The translations under genes and the position numbers were made by a program. A stretch of DNA of 64,000 nt from Phoronis australis. Taxonomy: Eukaryota > Phoronida > Phoronidae. The stretch spans positions 265,754 to 329,753 of the forward strand of contig NMRA01000174.1 in NCBI GenBank assembly GCA_002633005.1, read 5' to 3'. The notes below the pieces were generated by a model that saw only the letters and a list, made by a program, of their open reading frames with translations, made no database searches and had not been told where the DNA came from. Below are positions 1-12,790 of this stretch, piece after piece (positions within the stretch are counted from its first letter, which is position 1; each line of letters begins with the position of its first letter).

Positions 1-272
1 ATTTGGTTCGTGTTTCGGGGCGTTCCAGGTGACAAAAGAACAAGTCCAATGGATTTCATCGATTCCTATTATGGGAAAATTGCCATCACTACCTTCATGT
101 ATTCCAGTTTGAAATTTGTGATTTTGAGTTGACATACCGTAGTTAATACTGCATGGGCCTTCAACTTAGTTCCTCGTTTTCTATAAATCCAGATCTGAAA
201 TCCTTATATTGAGAAAGGCACCACCAAACACTGGTTTTCAAGGTCAAATTATTACCCCATATAATTCTTCAG
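1..272. repeat. Left copy of a 272-bp direct duplication flanking the LINE relic
   Basis: This stretch is repeated almost base for base at 1378-1649, with the LINE relic between the two copies. A single N follows directly at 273. A target-site duplication of this length would be far outside the normal range for a LINE. The N suggests that two contigs carrying the same locus were joined here. No coding potential is visible in the unit itself. Confidence 0.85.
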
Positions 273-273
273 N
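273..273. other. Single-N contig junction
   Basis: One ambiguous base separates the left 272-bp copy from the LINE-bearing sequence. Like the other N sites in this window, it abuts a direct duplication, so it most likely marks a join between two allelic contigs and not one unresolved base. Confidence 0.75.
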
Positions 274-275
274 TC

Positions 276-1311
276 ATGCGCCATTATGGCATCCCAGAAA
301 AGAAAGTGACACTGGTCAAAAACATGTACGAAGGAAGTAACTGCCGTGTTCTTCGTGACGGTGAAATGACAGACCCATTTGAAATCAGAACAGGTGTGAA
401 GCAAGGCTGTCTTCTGTCACCTTTTCTTTTCAACCTAGTAATAGACTGGACAATGAGAGAGGTGACAACAGGCAGAAGAAACGGAATACAGTGGACCCTA
501 TGGACACAGCTGGATGACCTGGACTACGCAGATGACATTGCACTACTCTCTCACACAGCAGGCCAAATACGAAGGAAAACAGATGAACCGGACAAAACAG
601 CAAGGAAGATTGGCCTTGTCATCAACAGTGAAATAACAAAAATTCTTCACTTAACCCCAGAGACAGAAACACCAATTGAAATAAATGGATCAATCCTGCA
701 GGAAGTTGAACATTTCACATACCTTGGCAGCAAGATAGATAAAAAAGGGGGACTGAAGCTGACATACGAGCAAGAATTGCCAAAGCCAGAACTGCATTTT
801 ACCAACTAATGAAAGTATGGAAAGCTAGGAAACTCTCGCTGAAAACACAATTGAGATTGTTCATCTCAAATGTGAAATCAGTACTGTTATATGGATCAGA
901 GACCTGGACAAACACAAAAACAAACTTCAAGAGACTGCAAACTTTTGTCAATTCATGCCTGAGAAAAAATTTGAGGATACAGTGGCCAGAAAGGATAAGA
1001 TTAGAAATGAAGAATTGTGGGAAAGAACAGGACAGACACCAGTGGAAGAGGAGATCGGCCGAAGGATATGGCGCTGGATTGGACATACACTAAGAAGACC
1101 AACAAGTAGCACTTCCAGACACGCATTAAAGTGGAACCCACAGGGTAAACAAAACAGAGGCAGACCACGAATGACCAGGAGAAGATGCATCACCGATGAC
1201 ATGGAGAGGTTAGGATACCCATGGAGACAGCTAGAAGGAATCGCCCAGGACAGAACAAAATGGAAATCTCTGATTCGTGGCCTATACCCTGGTAGGGGTG
1301 ACGGGCATTGA
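276..1311 (+). pseudogene. Decayed non-LTR retrotransposon (LINE) reverse transcriptase fragment
   Basis: Three overlapping frames together read as the palm, thumb and C-terminal part of a LINE reverse transcriptase. Seen directly: the 'GVKQGCLLSPFLF' block, the catalytic 'YADD' motif at about 534-545, the 'EHFTYLGSKID' block, then 'SVLLYGSETW', 'RRIWRWIGHTLRRP' and the C-terminal 'RGRPRMT', ending with a GRGDGH-type tail at about 1308. The frame shifts after a G-run near 748, and again near 1000. The endonuclease domain and the N-terminal half of the RT are missing. It is therefore a dead, 5'-truncated copy. The family is a common endonuclease-RT LINE type in marine invertebrates, and I do not assign a clade. 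Confidence 0.9.
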
Positions 1312-1377
1312 TGAAAAGGATGGCAAATGCTCTGGTAAAGGGTCATGCAGCAGTTGCAGCGTCATACTTGAAAACTA

Positions 1378-1649
1378 ATTTGGTTCGTGTTTCGGGGCGT
1401 TCCAGGTGACAAAAGAACAAGTCCAATGGATTTCATCGATTCCTATTATGGGAAAATTGCCATCACTACCTTCATGTATTCCAGTTTGAAATTTGTGATT
1501 TTGAGTTGACATACCGTAGTTAATACTGCATGGGCCTTCAACTTAGTTCCTCGTTTTCTATAAATCCAGATCTGAAATCCTTATATTGAGAAAGGCACCA
1601 CCAAACACTGGTTTTCAAGGTCAAATTATTACCCCATATAATTCTTCAG
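1378..1649. repeat. Right copy of the 272-bp direct duplication
   Basis: It matches 1-272 over its whole length and then continues into unique sequence. The LINE relic ends just before it. It is either the same genomic locus in a second haplotype or a true duplication. Confidence 0.85.
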
Positions 1650-4600
1650 AGCTTTCACCTTTCAATAGAAAACTGAAACTAGTAAGATCTCAAATATCAG
1701 TTTTAAAGCTACGTTAGAAACAACATGTTAACGAAACTGAACCAGGTGAGTGCAAACTGCAAACTCCTCTAACAAAATTTACAACAGCCAGACACGAAAA
1801 ACATTTCACCCTTTTTATGTTTACAACATTCTTTAATGTCATATGGGAGTAACCTCCATGGAGATTGTTCAGTGTGCGGGAGGGGGGGGGACAATCGGGC
1901 TCTCTTTCTTCCAGCCAAAGGAAATGGCATTTCTACAAATATTATTTAACATGACAGCATGCTTTATGAAATATGACAGCACACCATAAACAACGAACCA
2001 GCAGGATTCTAAAAACACAGGTGGTATTGCAGAGGTTGATGCAAGAATGAAGTGGATACAAGTACACCTTGTGGCAATTAGGGCAACACATACTGAGGAT
2101 TAGTGCCAAATTTCTAAACAATAAAGCCCTGTCTAAGGTGGACTTGGTATCAAGTGTGTAGACTGTGTTCGACTCCACTGTCAGAGCTACAAGGTTGAAA
2201 GTGACATGTCCATTGAAATAAAGCACGTCTTTGTGATTTTGTTCTATTTTCAATCAACTCAGGAAAAGTCCTATACATCTTCTGAACCACTGTCTACACA
2301 CTCGCATTGTTGATACAGAGTGCTATGCAAAAATTCAATGTTTAATGGTAATGTAAGAAATCGTAGTTACAGTAAAGTGTCCTCAAATTTGAACAAAAAA
2401 TAATGGCCAAAATGGTCATTTTTTTCACTTTTCAAGCACTCACTATATTTCCAAAAAAGGTCAAAATTGTATCATGTGTTTGTTGATAACAGTCGCGCTA
2501 AATAGTTTTCAAATAATGACGTGAAACCGTGTTCTTGTTTACTCAAGTCAAAAAATTTTGATAAAATAATATTTTACAGTTTTGCCATACCATATTATAG
2601 TTTGAAGAAACTTTACCCAACTCATGAACCCATGTATCTTCAGATCCAGCAGGGCAGCACATATATTTTCAAGTTTTCTATTTAAAGTCTACTTCGTTGG
2701 TCCCCAAAATAGTTTCATCCCAGAAGAAGCAAGATTATAAAGAGTCACCCTGTGCTCCCTGTATCCTATACTACAAACTAAAGCCCTGAACTTTGAAGAC
2801 AGCAATTCCAAGTCAGAGTTGTTTTTAAAGTCTAACTTTGTGACCTCACTTATTTTGCATGAAAACATTTGTAAAAAAACTTTCAAAATTCTCTCTTTCA
2901 AAGACTGATAACTTTGTTGCAAACAGTCATATAACATATCCGCTGTACAAGTCAAGAAAATAAGAAAAGTAACTTTTTGTTGAGAAATTTTACAAATATA
3001 CAGTTCACCTGAACACCACTTTGTTTGCTAAATATCAGAAGAATTACCGAAACTGAAACCTTAAATCCACTGAATTATTTTCCATGTCCCACTACACCTA
3101 TTGCAATGCTTGAACGCACACTAAATGTATTCAAAATGTATCTGGTACATGTTCATTGCCATTCAACGTCAAATTACAAATTTAAACATGACACAGGCAC
3201 TGATTTATGAACACAGTGTTTTTTGTGTTAAGCCATGGGCTATTTTTAATTTCTTATCAGAGGTCTAAAGAGAACTTCAGCTCAGCCAAAGTTCAGTCTC
3301 TGCTCACCACAGAATAATGTACAAATTGCAAATTAATGATGCGAGGTCAGAGGTCATCCCTATGTGCTGCCTTATCTTGTTTTTGAGATGAACATTGAGA
3401 AACACCCACCATTAAAAATGACCACACAAACCACTCCAGGCTCCACCAGTGTGACAGCTTTTATGAAGTAGTGAATGGGCAAGGATCTGATGACAAAATG
3501 CCATGAAATTAATCAACTGCTAAGCTTGTTGGAGCTGACAGACTGTGGTTTTTAAGTGGTAGGCCTGCTAATGCATTGGAACTCCCACCCACACAGAGAG
3601 TGAACAGAATCATTTTAGAAAATCTTCATTGACCCGCTGTTAGACTACAATATGTGCATGTATCACCGATTCACAGCCCATACGCCTATATACCAAATCA
3701 TGCATTTTTTAAGAAATTTCTTTACTCAGGTGTTTTGAATATAGCTTCATACATCTAAGCTTTGCTTACTGGTACAGGTGGATGTCTACAGCCAGCTCAT
3801 TTACAAGACTTAAATTGGATGTTATTTGTGGATGCTTGTCAATTCTCAATACTTTTCACTCAATCATGTCACCACATACTTATACTACAGTAATTTTCAT
3901 TCAAATAATAATTGAGAAATTTTATCTTCGGTTAGTCCAAGCATAGGTGCAAGAGTCCAATTCCATATGTAACCATAGGCTAAGCTTGACACACAGGTGC
4001 ATAGGCCTAAACACAGATATTAATCAGCACATTATGTTTGTAAACACACTTGTACAGACATCAACATTTAGAAACTATAGACCTTCCATAAAACCTTTCA
4101 ACTCCAAGAAATGTGTAGTTTCGAACTTAGTCATGGAAAGCAATATTAGGCAATTACTATGTCTAAAGATGAGTAGTGAAAGATCTGCAAATGCCTCATA
4201 ATTACTGCCAAATAATCCCTAGGTAAGTACACCAGGATAAGCTTATAGGTAGAGCAGATACAGCCAAGCGCAAAATGAACCGATTTCATGTAATTCAGAA
4301 AAAACTACTTTCAGTAACCTCCCAACTAACCAGACATTTGGAATGTCAATGACAAAACAGCCAGGTGAGCAGACGCTTAATTGCGCTCAGACTTAGGGGA
4401 ACCTTACAAAATTGACCGTTTTTATGGTCCAATGATATACCAGATGGTGCACAAAAATTTCACACCTCTTCACATTTTTGCAGTACTGAGAGCCTGGTAC
4501 TTACAAGCACTGATCTCAAAAGAGATTAACTGAATCTAATATATCATCCACGTGGCTCGTTTTCAGCTTTTTCTACATAGAGAAACAGTCCTACCTTGAA

Positions 4601-5856
4601 ATCAGTTATAAAAATAGACTTCATTCACGCTTTCACATTTATACTTGGGATTACCGCTACATATACCAAGTGAGTCAGAATTAATTTCTCGACTAAAAGC
4701 CGATAAACTAATCTCACGATTATCCCGCTGATCACTCCTCCCAAGTCAGTAATTCCGAAAAAAATCCATTAGACCGTCTTCCTTCATAACAACATATCCT
4801 GGTGAAACGTGCTCAGTCACAGGAAGGAAATCTTTTTATATTAACCATAGGAAAGAAAGAAGACTGCAGTAAGTGAAACACATCAGAGGCACCAGTATAA
4901 AATCAATATGATTGAGGTGCATGGACAGGCAAGTGGTACACTATTAGTCAAGGCAGGGCCACTCAGAGGGTATTATTGGGTCAAGAACAGAACCTTACCT
5001 TACATTGAGAGCATGACCTGATGAAATAATGTTAGTATAAGCCCATACCATATGTAGCAAACAGGACAGGTAATCTGTGGCTTGGGTCATATTGCATAAT
5101 TTGTTTAGAATAATCCCCTTAGTTCTGCTTTGGAATTTACAAGCCACAGCAAAATGTAATGGAGGGTATGTAATTTGGGGGACCTTCAGAAATGGTAGTC
5201 ATGGTTTACACAGTGCCAACGACATGAATTATTGCTGCTTATAATTTTTCTGTGGCGTTTTCTCTCACAGTTAAACATGATGGCAATAACTACAAGTGGC
5301 AGACATTTTAGTACAGATATCTTTGCTTATGGAACAAAAAAGTGAATGAACTCCATAGCTCCTACCTTGTCAACCAATCACTACAGTTGTGCTCATTTTT
5401 GCTAGTCTACGCTTATAAGATTTTGAGAGTATTGTACTGGCAAAAAAATTGCCTGTCATTAATGAGATTTTAGATGATCTTGCCTAAGTGATGTGGGATT
5501 TCGCTTTTCACCCAGGAAAGTTGATCTACGGAATGCAGCTAAGCTCAAGTTTTCAAATTCCCCAAAACTAGCTTTACCTCGGGAAAGGTGAAATGAGCTT
5601 TGTTACAACAAAATCAAAGAAAATGATATAAGTGAAAATTCTTGATATCCAAAAACCATTATACCATCAAGTCAACACAATTCATAGACAATGTCAATTC
5701 AAACTACACAGCACAGACCATAAATCATCACAATGGAACTTCTTGAAGAATTAGGTTAAATCCTCAGAGACAGGTGTGAATGTTGGATGAAACCTAAAAT
5801 ACCAGTTGCGATCAATGCATGACATAGCTTAACCCACAGCTCACCATGTGCCCCAG
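1650..5856. other. Non-coding stretch, no gene seen
   Basis: AT-rich sequence with only short, unconvincing open frames. I see no recognisable protein segment, RNA gene or long repeat. A G-run of about nine bases lies near 1882-1891. It could be intergenic, or an intron or UTR of an unseen gene. Confidence 0.5.
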
Positions 5857-6372
5857 AAGGCTCTTTCATGTTGATTTACCACTCCGGTCTGAGCCGAGCG
5901 TCGACGACGTAAACAACGCAATTAAATGGACCGTTCATACTGGCTTTGGTAGTTAATTAACATCGAAGTAAGCGATTGGTGCTGCTGTCGTCATCGAAGT
6001 TATCGCAAGCTGGCGTTGCACCCTAAGATTTTTTTCAATGTTTCAATTTGGAAACATTTACATGAGCTAAGTGACATTAAACTTATTTTTTAAATCGATT
6101 GATTATTATTAGAGCAAAATATAAGCAGCTATTAGTGACAGCACTACCTTGTAACTGTTGACGATAACAGTGGCACCTGGCGATAACTTCGATTCGACCG
6201 AAATTAAGCGTTCATACTGCACCGCAGCATCGACGTTGCAATATTGAAATCCACCTGTTAACTGCGATGTTAACTGGAGCTGTTAACTGCGATCCAGGAC
6301 TAGAGTTAAGCGTTCATACTGACCGCAACTCCCCAAACCACCGACGCGTCGACGTTAGTATGAAAGGCCCTT
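5857..6372 (-). mobile_element. MITE family A, copy 1 (about 516 bp)
   Basis: The ends read as imperfect inverted repeats around AAGGGCCTTTCATAC (left 'aaggctctttcat', right 'gtatgaaaggccctt'). The interior is rich in short palindromes of the 'cgaagttatcgc' and 'gttaactgcgatg' kind, and a middle AT-rich block reads '...ttgctctaata...' on the opposite strand. The same element recurs in reverse orientation at 17488-17915. There is no coding capacity, so it would be a non-autonomous DNA transposon. The superfamily is not assigned. Confidence 0.75.
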
Positions 6373-9300
6373 AAAATGGTTTTGTGATCATAAAAATTCT
6401 CCCACAGTTGGCAATTGCAGAACATGGTGACTAACAACCCAACAAACTGCAGAGAGAGATACAACTGTTTTCAGGGATTGGTACAGTTTGCTCCATGTAA
6501 TTACAACCCACTTGTTTTACAATTCAACCACCATAAATTGATTTTCCAAATGAACCAGAGGCAATAAAATGAACCTCACCCAGGAGTGCATTTCAACAGA
6601 AAAGAACTAGAACCATGCATTTCCACGTAACTGGGGTACATTCCATAGAACAGGTTTCCTGCGAGAAAATTGACATCACGTAAGACCCCGCAAAAACTAT
6701 GACTTTTTCGTAAGCTCAGGACCAACATAACTTAAGCATAGAAACTAGCAAAGTGGCCACCACTGAAGTGATAAGTCCACATGCACAGCCTGCCCTAGAA
6801 CAACATGCACTCAATAGTGCAACTTGCCTAACTCCTAAGTGGAGCTCCACAGACCCACACACATCACTCTGTGCATGACAATGAACAGCTGATGCGAACA
6901 CGGCAAACAAAAGAAGACCCCTCTGTTATATAATCACAACTGATAATTACTTCCGCCCTCCCCCATGTATTCGACCACACACCAATTAGAAGTAGCGCAA
7001 GTTACAAGTTACCTTACCTCAATAAGGTGTAGTAAATTGTCATAAGTGAGGTAAATTGTACTACCCACGGGAAACTAGGGTGCAAGCTCCTAGCATAGAT
7101 ATCGATGTATCTATTGTTCACTTTACTTTTCTGTCTCATAATAAAGATAATGGTTAAGCATTTATCGGTAACTGGCTGGTGGAAACCCAAGGTACAATAT
7201 CCGTGCGACCTGTATTGTTATATCCAATAAAGACATAACAAAGAAAAAAATGGTAGTGTCTCATAGGCGATAATCTTGTGATGCGCTTACACCCGACGCG
7301 TTGATCTCGCAAGTTAAACAATAGCTTGCGAAATTCATACGTCATCATTAGGCATCCACACAGCCTCCAAACTTAGCGACAACTCGTTCCAGGAGTACCT
7401 TGTTCTAGTGTAAGTCTGTGTGTGGACAACACTGAAGAGCGGGCAGACAGGAGTGTTGAATTATGATAAAAACTTCACGGTTTCCGTTCGACAATCAAGG
7501 ATTTATCGTAATGAGCGACACTATATTCTTAAGGCAATGCTGAGGAAGGTGTCACTTCTTTACATTTGAATACATTGAGAGCGGAAAGCGGATGATAAGC
7601 ATGGAGACTGCAGGTCCAATGGGATTACTTGAATACATGCACTTTGATGACAGGCGCTACCTAATTATCCAGCAGCTCATTGTGTCTATGGTATCCATGG
7701 AGTCTGATGTCAATGTGTGTTCAAACAGTTCAGTAGGAAGAATAATATACCTCTGTATTGTCTTTCAATAAGCATCACTTTGCCACCTAGCAAGACAACG
7801 ACTATTCCCTTTTCGCAAACGATATAATCTCACTAATTTTGGACAAAAATTAATTGTAAAAATTGATCTTGTTCGTCTTTTGAAAACAAAATCGAAATAA
7901 CCAAAGTCTCCTAAAACATTGTCTAGTTGTGGTAGTGGCTTTGATACAGAATTTGAATTGATTAAGCATTCGTTTCGTGCTTCTTATCTCTTATGAAAAA
8001 ATTCAAATTTTCTCATCCCAATGTCGTGTCCCATATCTGTGAGATTTTACAGTACTTAACATTAAAAAGAACACACAAAATTTACAGTTTTGCCAGCTAG
8101 AATATTTCAACACTGTGGATCAAACAATTTAGAGCTGAACTTTAAGCCCAGCCCACTTCAAATTTAAAAGACCATAAAACCATTAGCTTGTCAAGCAGAT
8201 GACAGGCAGAGAAGCACTTGTCCACTCCAGACTACATCCTCAGTTCCAAACTTCCAAACATTGGACAGGACATGTAACACTTAACATTGACAGCAAAGGC
8301 AACTGTTGATTGACCCAATTTCAAATTCCATGTGCAAGACTTTTTAATCACTGTCATTTTGAGACACAAGACAGAATTATTTGAATATCCTACAGTGGAA
8401 ATTTGACAGCATGATGGTTGCAGACAATTTATGAAACATGTTGCCATCACCTCACATCCCCATTAAAAATAGCTTAGCACTGTATACCAAGTACTCCAGG
8501 TCCCTGCTATATTGTCAAAATTAACACCCCTTCTTATTAACCCTAACCACTGCACTGATTGACATGGTCATCAAAATAATCTGCAGTCTGGGAACAACAC
8601 ACTGGACAACCACCATTGTTTATTTACAAGGTTCTTTGTAAAAGGAAGACTAAATGGCCATGAGCCATTCAATGACCCAGGATGTGTTCAGCAGTGTCAT
8701 TTGTTGGCTGAGTGAGGAAATCAAGAATGCAACACATGTAATACAGGGCATTATCTAGGAAAATTTGAATGTTCTCACCAAACTTTAAGAAACTAAACAT
8801 TCTGAACACACGGAGATACATCAGCAGAAATCACCTTCTGAAAGGAGCAGTGTACGAATGTCACGGCTCTTCTGTAGTAATTTGTGAACAAGCTGAAATT
8901 ATGGCCAAAATCGTGCAAACTACAAGCACTGTGCTTGAGATCGGCGGGTTAAGCTTTATGAGCAAGTTTGGAAGAGTTGAAAATGTTCCACCAGTCTCGA
9001 TAGTTTTGCTAAAATTGGGTCAGCAACAAATAAGTGCAGTTTTGAAGAAATTTCTCAGCGCTTATAGAGCTCATTGGAATCAATTTGACAGATGACTATA
9101 CTCTTCAAAAAAAATTGGAATATCCCAACAGAATATAAAAGTTAAGATAAAGTCAAAAGAATAAGTAAGAAACAAAGTAAGACTAAAACTAACCTTGCTT
9201 GCATATGTGATACAGAAAAATAATCTCGTGGCAGACAACAAACATAACCATCTCACAGAAGGTTTTTTCAAGGCACAGAATCTACAACATTTTCACCGTT

Positions 9301-10734
9301 ACAAAGATGTCAGTACATCAAAAATACTTCTTGGTCAAATAATTTTGGGTACGTCAAGTCAGGTGAACTATAAAAGTAGCGGATCAGTTGCCCTAACAAA
9401 AATGACTAGGAGTGCAACAGTATAGCTGGTTATCAATCACCAACGCAGGTGACAGGCTGCCAGCTTTCAAATATAGTAATGTAGCTAGTAAGGTACCTGT
9501 TTCCTCAATAATAATGATGGGTAATTAAAACGCCTCCTCAAAGCACATTTTTCCAGCTGTACACTAATGTAAGTTGAGTGTCACACACACAGGCCACCTG
9601 AGGACTAAATGTATATCACATGTTCGCACAGCATATCCCTATCAATGGACCAAGGCTTAAAAGAACTGACTAAATCACTCACAACTCACTACTTCACAGA
9701 TAACACACTCCAATTGGAAATGGACATAACTTTATTGCAATATTTAATTACCTTTCGCAAGTACCATTGCAGTTTCACAATGGCAGCAATATTCACACTT
9801 TAAAATCAAAGGCAACAAGTCTCAGGAGATACTCACTGGCCCTTCCCGCCACGCACCAAAGCCAGCTAGTTACTGTACAGTAATACAGCCACATGTTCAC
9901 CTTATGCACTGCCTGCGCATCAATGTGACCATGAGTACCTGGCAGAAATCATTTTATAACATACATATTTTCTTCTGCAGGTTGTCCCAAAACTACTGAA
10001 AACATTTCAACTTTCAGACTCAACTGGAGGAGCCTGCAACACCGTCTTATTCAAAATCGCATGAATCTGAAACACATCACATACCCGCACTCCTGGCCAC
10101 AAAATGTCTCAGTTGGGACTGAAGGCAAACAAACCGAAACTTTATCTTGAAGCCATGAGCTAAGGACTAACAACAGGGGCACACCAAGGATAAAGACAGC
10201 ATACAGAATCATTGACTCATGTCAGATAATAGTATCGTGTTGCCTGGTGGAGCCATAGGGATGGAATCCATTGACACATTTGGGGATTGGGTGGAAATTA
10301 CCTTGCAGAAGTAATAGTCCCTCTTTGTAGTGTCACACAAACTACCAGTCAATCATTTTCAAATAAACTATCCCTAAACAGTAGCAGTACAAAACTCCCA
10401 GAAGCCACCTGGTGCAGATGGGAAATTGTTCTTCACCAATGTGGACAGTGATAATCACTAGCATATTTCCTGTGAGCCACTCAATTACACAACCTGGATA
10501 TCTTGGGGAAATAGCCAAGATTCCCTTATTAATTTGTGTACCCACTGAACTTCATGCAGATGGGATCAGATGTAATAATATCAAATGCACTGCACATCTC
10601 GTGATGATCCATCGGTGGGTGAGACCTAGGTGAGAATCTCACTATCCTACCATTCTGCTTTGAACAGAACATTCTGAATACTCAATGTGACTGAAAACTA
10701 GCAAACAAAACTTGGAACAGCGGAAATCATTTTT
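6373..10734. other. Non-coding stretch, no gene seen
   Basis: Only short open frames without recognisable domains (the longest, about 108 codons at 8769-9095, is not convincing). No splice-linked chain of conserved exons was found on either strand. Confidence 0.5.
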
Positions 10735-11100
10735 CAGGCTTATTATATCACAACTTTATGCATTAGATAACAATTTTTGTATCGGCTTATTTTATATATG
10801 CTACTTTGAGTATATACCTATATTGATATTTCCATCGTATATACCATAAGCCTCTGTAATCATTAGCTCTTTCATCATGTAAGCATGGCGTGACTGTGTA
10901 TATGAAAGGTGCACGAAAGTCCTACCCCCATCCCCTTTTACCAATTTATTTACATTTATTGCTCCTTATATGTTGACTTAATGTATAATTATTGTTTTAC
11001 TGTCTTGTAAAGGTTAGATCTGAGGCGTCCAACCTCAAACTAGCCTTTCTATGTTGATTGTCTGGGCAATAAACATATTAAAAAAATTAAAAAACATATT
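10735..11100 (+). mobile_element. Possible 3' tail of a retroelement or processed transcript
   Basis: The block ends in '...gtctgggcaataaacatatt' followed by a run of A-rich units ('aaaaaaattaaaaaacat'), with an AATAAA-type signal (caATAAAc). A polyadenylation-like signal directly followed by an A-rich tail is typical of a LINE 3' end or a retroposed transcript. No coding part is preserved upstream, so the call is tentative. Confidence 0.35.
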
Positions 11101-11850
11101 ATAATGGCAGGTAATAAATGAAGGTGAACAACAGTATGATGACAACCAATCACACAGACTTTTTGTCAACTCCATTAGTCATTATTTTCGGTTTACGACG
11201 GCGGTTTTCAATATGCTTAAAAAAGATTTAAATTCAAAACACATAACAGGAACAAAGTACAGGTTCTGATTAGTCAGAGCACAGATAAATATTTCAACAC
11301 AGGTTGCTCCGCTCATAGGTGCTAATGATAAAAAGAAATAAATAAGGTCGAAACATGATCTCACCTTGATGTGTGACCCACTTTCAAGTTTTGGGTGCAG
11401 GTATAGGATCAAATACTACAATATATAGGTCACTCATGATGGATAAATCACAATACTAACACATCACTCTGTCCACATGACCATTTTCAGTCTACTGTAC
11501 GTACCTATGGTCCCAAAACTCAAGATTCTGGCAGTTACTAAATTTACAACGACCATGACGAACTGTGATTTAGCAAACCTCCAGTTCAAGTAAAGCCTCA
11601 TAGAACATCACAACTGCCAATTCTGAACCAGAATTGTGTTGTTGAACTGAGCAGCTAAAGCAATCAGAGATTCTTTAAGTGTAGTCCTGTAAAATCAGGA
11701 AAGTAAACTTGGCATATGATTTCCATACCATGTACACGAAGGATACTAGAACATATTAAAAGATAGTGGCGTTACATCGTTCCACGTGAACATATAAACT
11801 CAATAAGAAGCGGTAGGCAATGTGGTATTAGTCACTTACAGCAGTCATGT

Positions 11851-11906
11851 ATTTTGAGAACCAGTTTTCTCCACTCAATAGCACATATCGAACTGGTTCT
11901 CAAAAT
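11851..11906. repeat. Perfect 16-bp-arm hairpin
   Basis: ATTTTGAGAACCAGTT at 11851-11866 is exactly inverted at 11891-11906, with a 24-bp loop. Related 'gagaaccagttt' arms occur at 23765-23776/23838-23849 and at 21061, so this is a tiny dispersed inverted-repeat family and not a terminator. Confidence 0.7.
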
Positions 11907-12516
11907 CACAATCCCTATAAATGACAATTGCCGGAAATACCATCGGTTCAAACTCATGTCAACTACGACTAAAAAACAGACGGACGATTAGCTATCTACA
12001 GAAAACAGTATAAAAGACTAAGCAAACACAAGACAGACCAATTAAATGTCTGTTTCCAGAACTTATGCCCCACCATAAGACAAATTTATGTACCGCTAAG
12101 ACAATTCCATTGAAGTTACAATCTTAAAGAATGTGGACACTTCTCACATCCTGGCATCGGCAAGCAAATCACTACAGAAAGCAAGAATAAATTAAGGTTA
12201 CAAAACTCCACATGGCAACCAAAAGTGTTTCTGAGACAATCCCCAGCCTGATACCCTAAGTGTCTCCAGAACAGAGCCTAATCAGCCACACATTCCATGG
12301 TTGCATCCATGGATGCCTATACCAGCCCAGGGGGGCAAATTCCAAAATATTAACAGACAAATACCAGTTATGCAACAACCAGGGCAATATGATTAATGGC
12401 CCAGTGACCTATCCAGTAAAACCACAAAGGCACTTACCAGTTACACACTTCCTGAAAGAACCAAGAACAGAACAAGCATCCAGCAAACCTGATAAAAAAT
12501 TGGAGATTTTCTAATT

Positions 12517-12790
12517 ATCTTACCCATGAGATTTATGGTAGAAATGTGAGTAGACATAAAGCCAAAAAATTGCAGAGGAATGGTTAAGGAGTTGAAATCT
12601 ATAGGCTATTTACTAGAGACAAATAAATCAGTGATCTTACCACAGAGATTGATGGTGAAACTGGCAGAGGCATGAAACCTAAATTTGATGAGAAATGGTT
12701 ATAAGCAGTGCGGATCTATAGATTATTATTGGAGACAGCTAAATCAGTGATCTTACCACTGAGATTTATTAGATTATCTGGCTCCAAAGC
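12517..12790. repeat. Tandem repeat of about 117 bp, two to three units
   Basis: The phrase 'atcttacc(c/a)..gagatt.atggt' begins at 12517, 12634 and 12750. The intervening text ('ggaatggttaa...', 'atctatag..attatt..gagacaaataaatcagtg') is also repeated with moderate divergence. There is no coding signal. Confidence 0.65.

Noticed and set aside
1-1649. LTR-type element with 272-bp repeats around a polymerase
   Set aside because: The reverse transcriptase is of LINE type, the repeats lack TG..CA ends, primer-binding site and polypurine tract, and a contig junction explains the duplication.
8769-9095. 108-codon + strand frame
   Set aside because: No domain, repeat or homology that I recognise. 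The length is within chance expectation for this much sequence.
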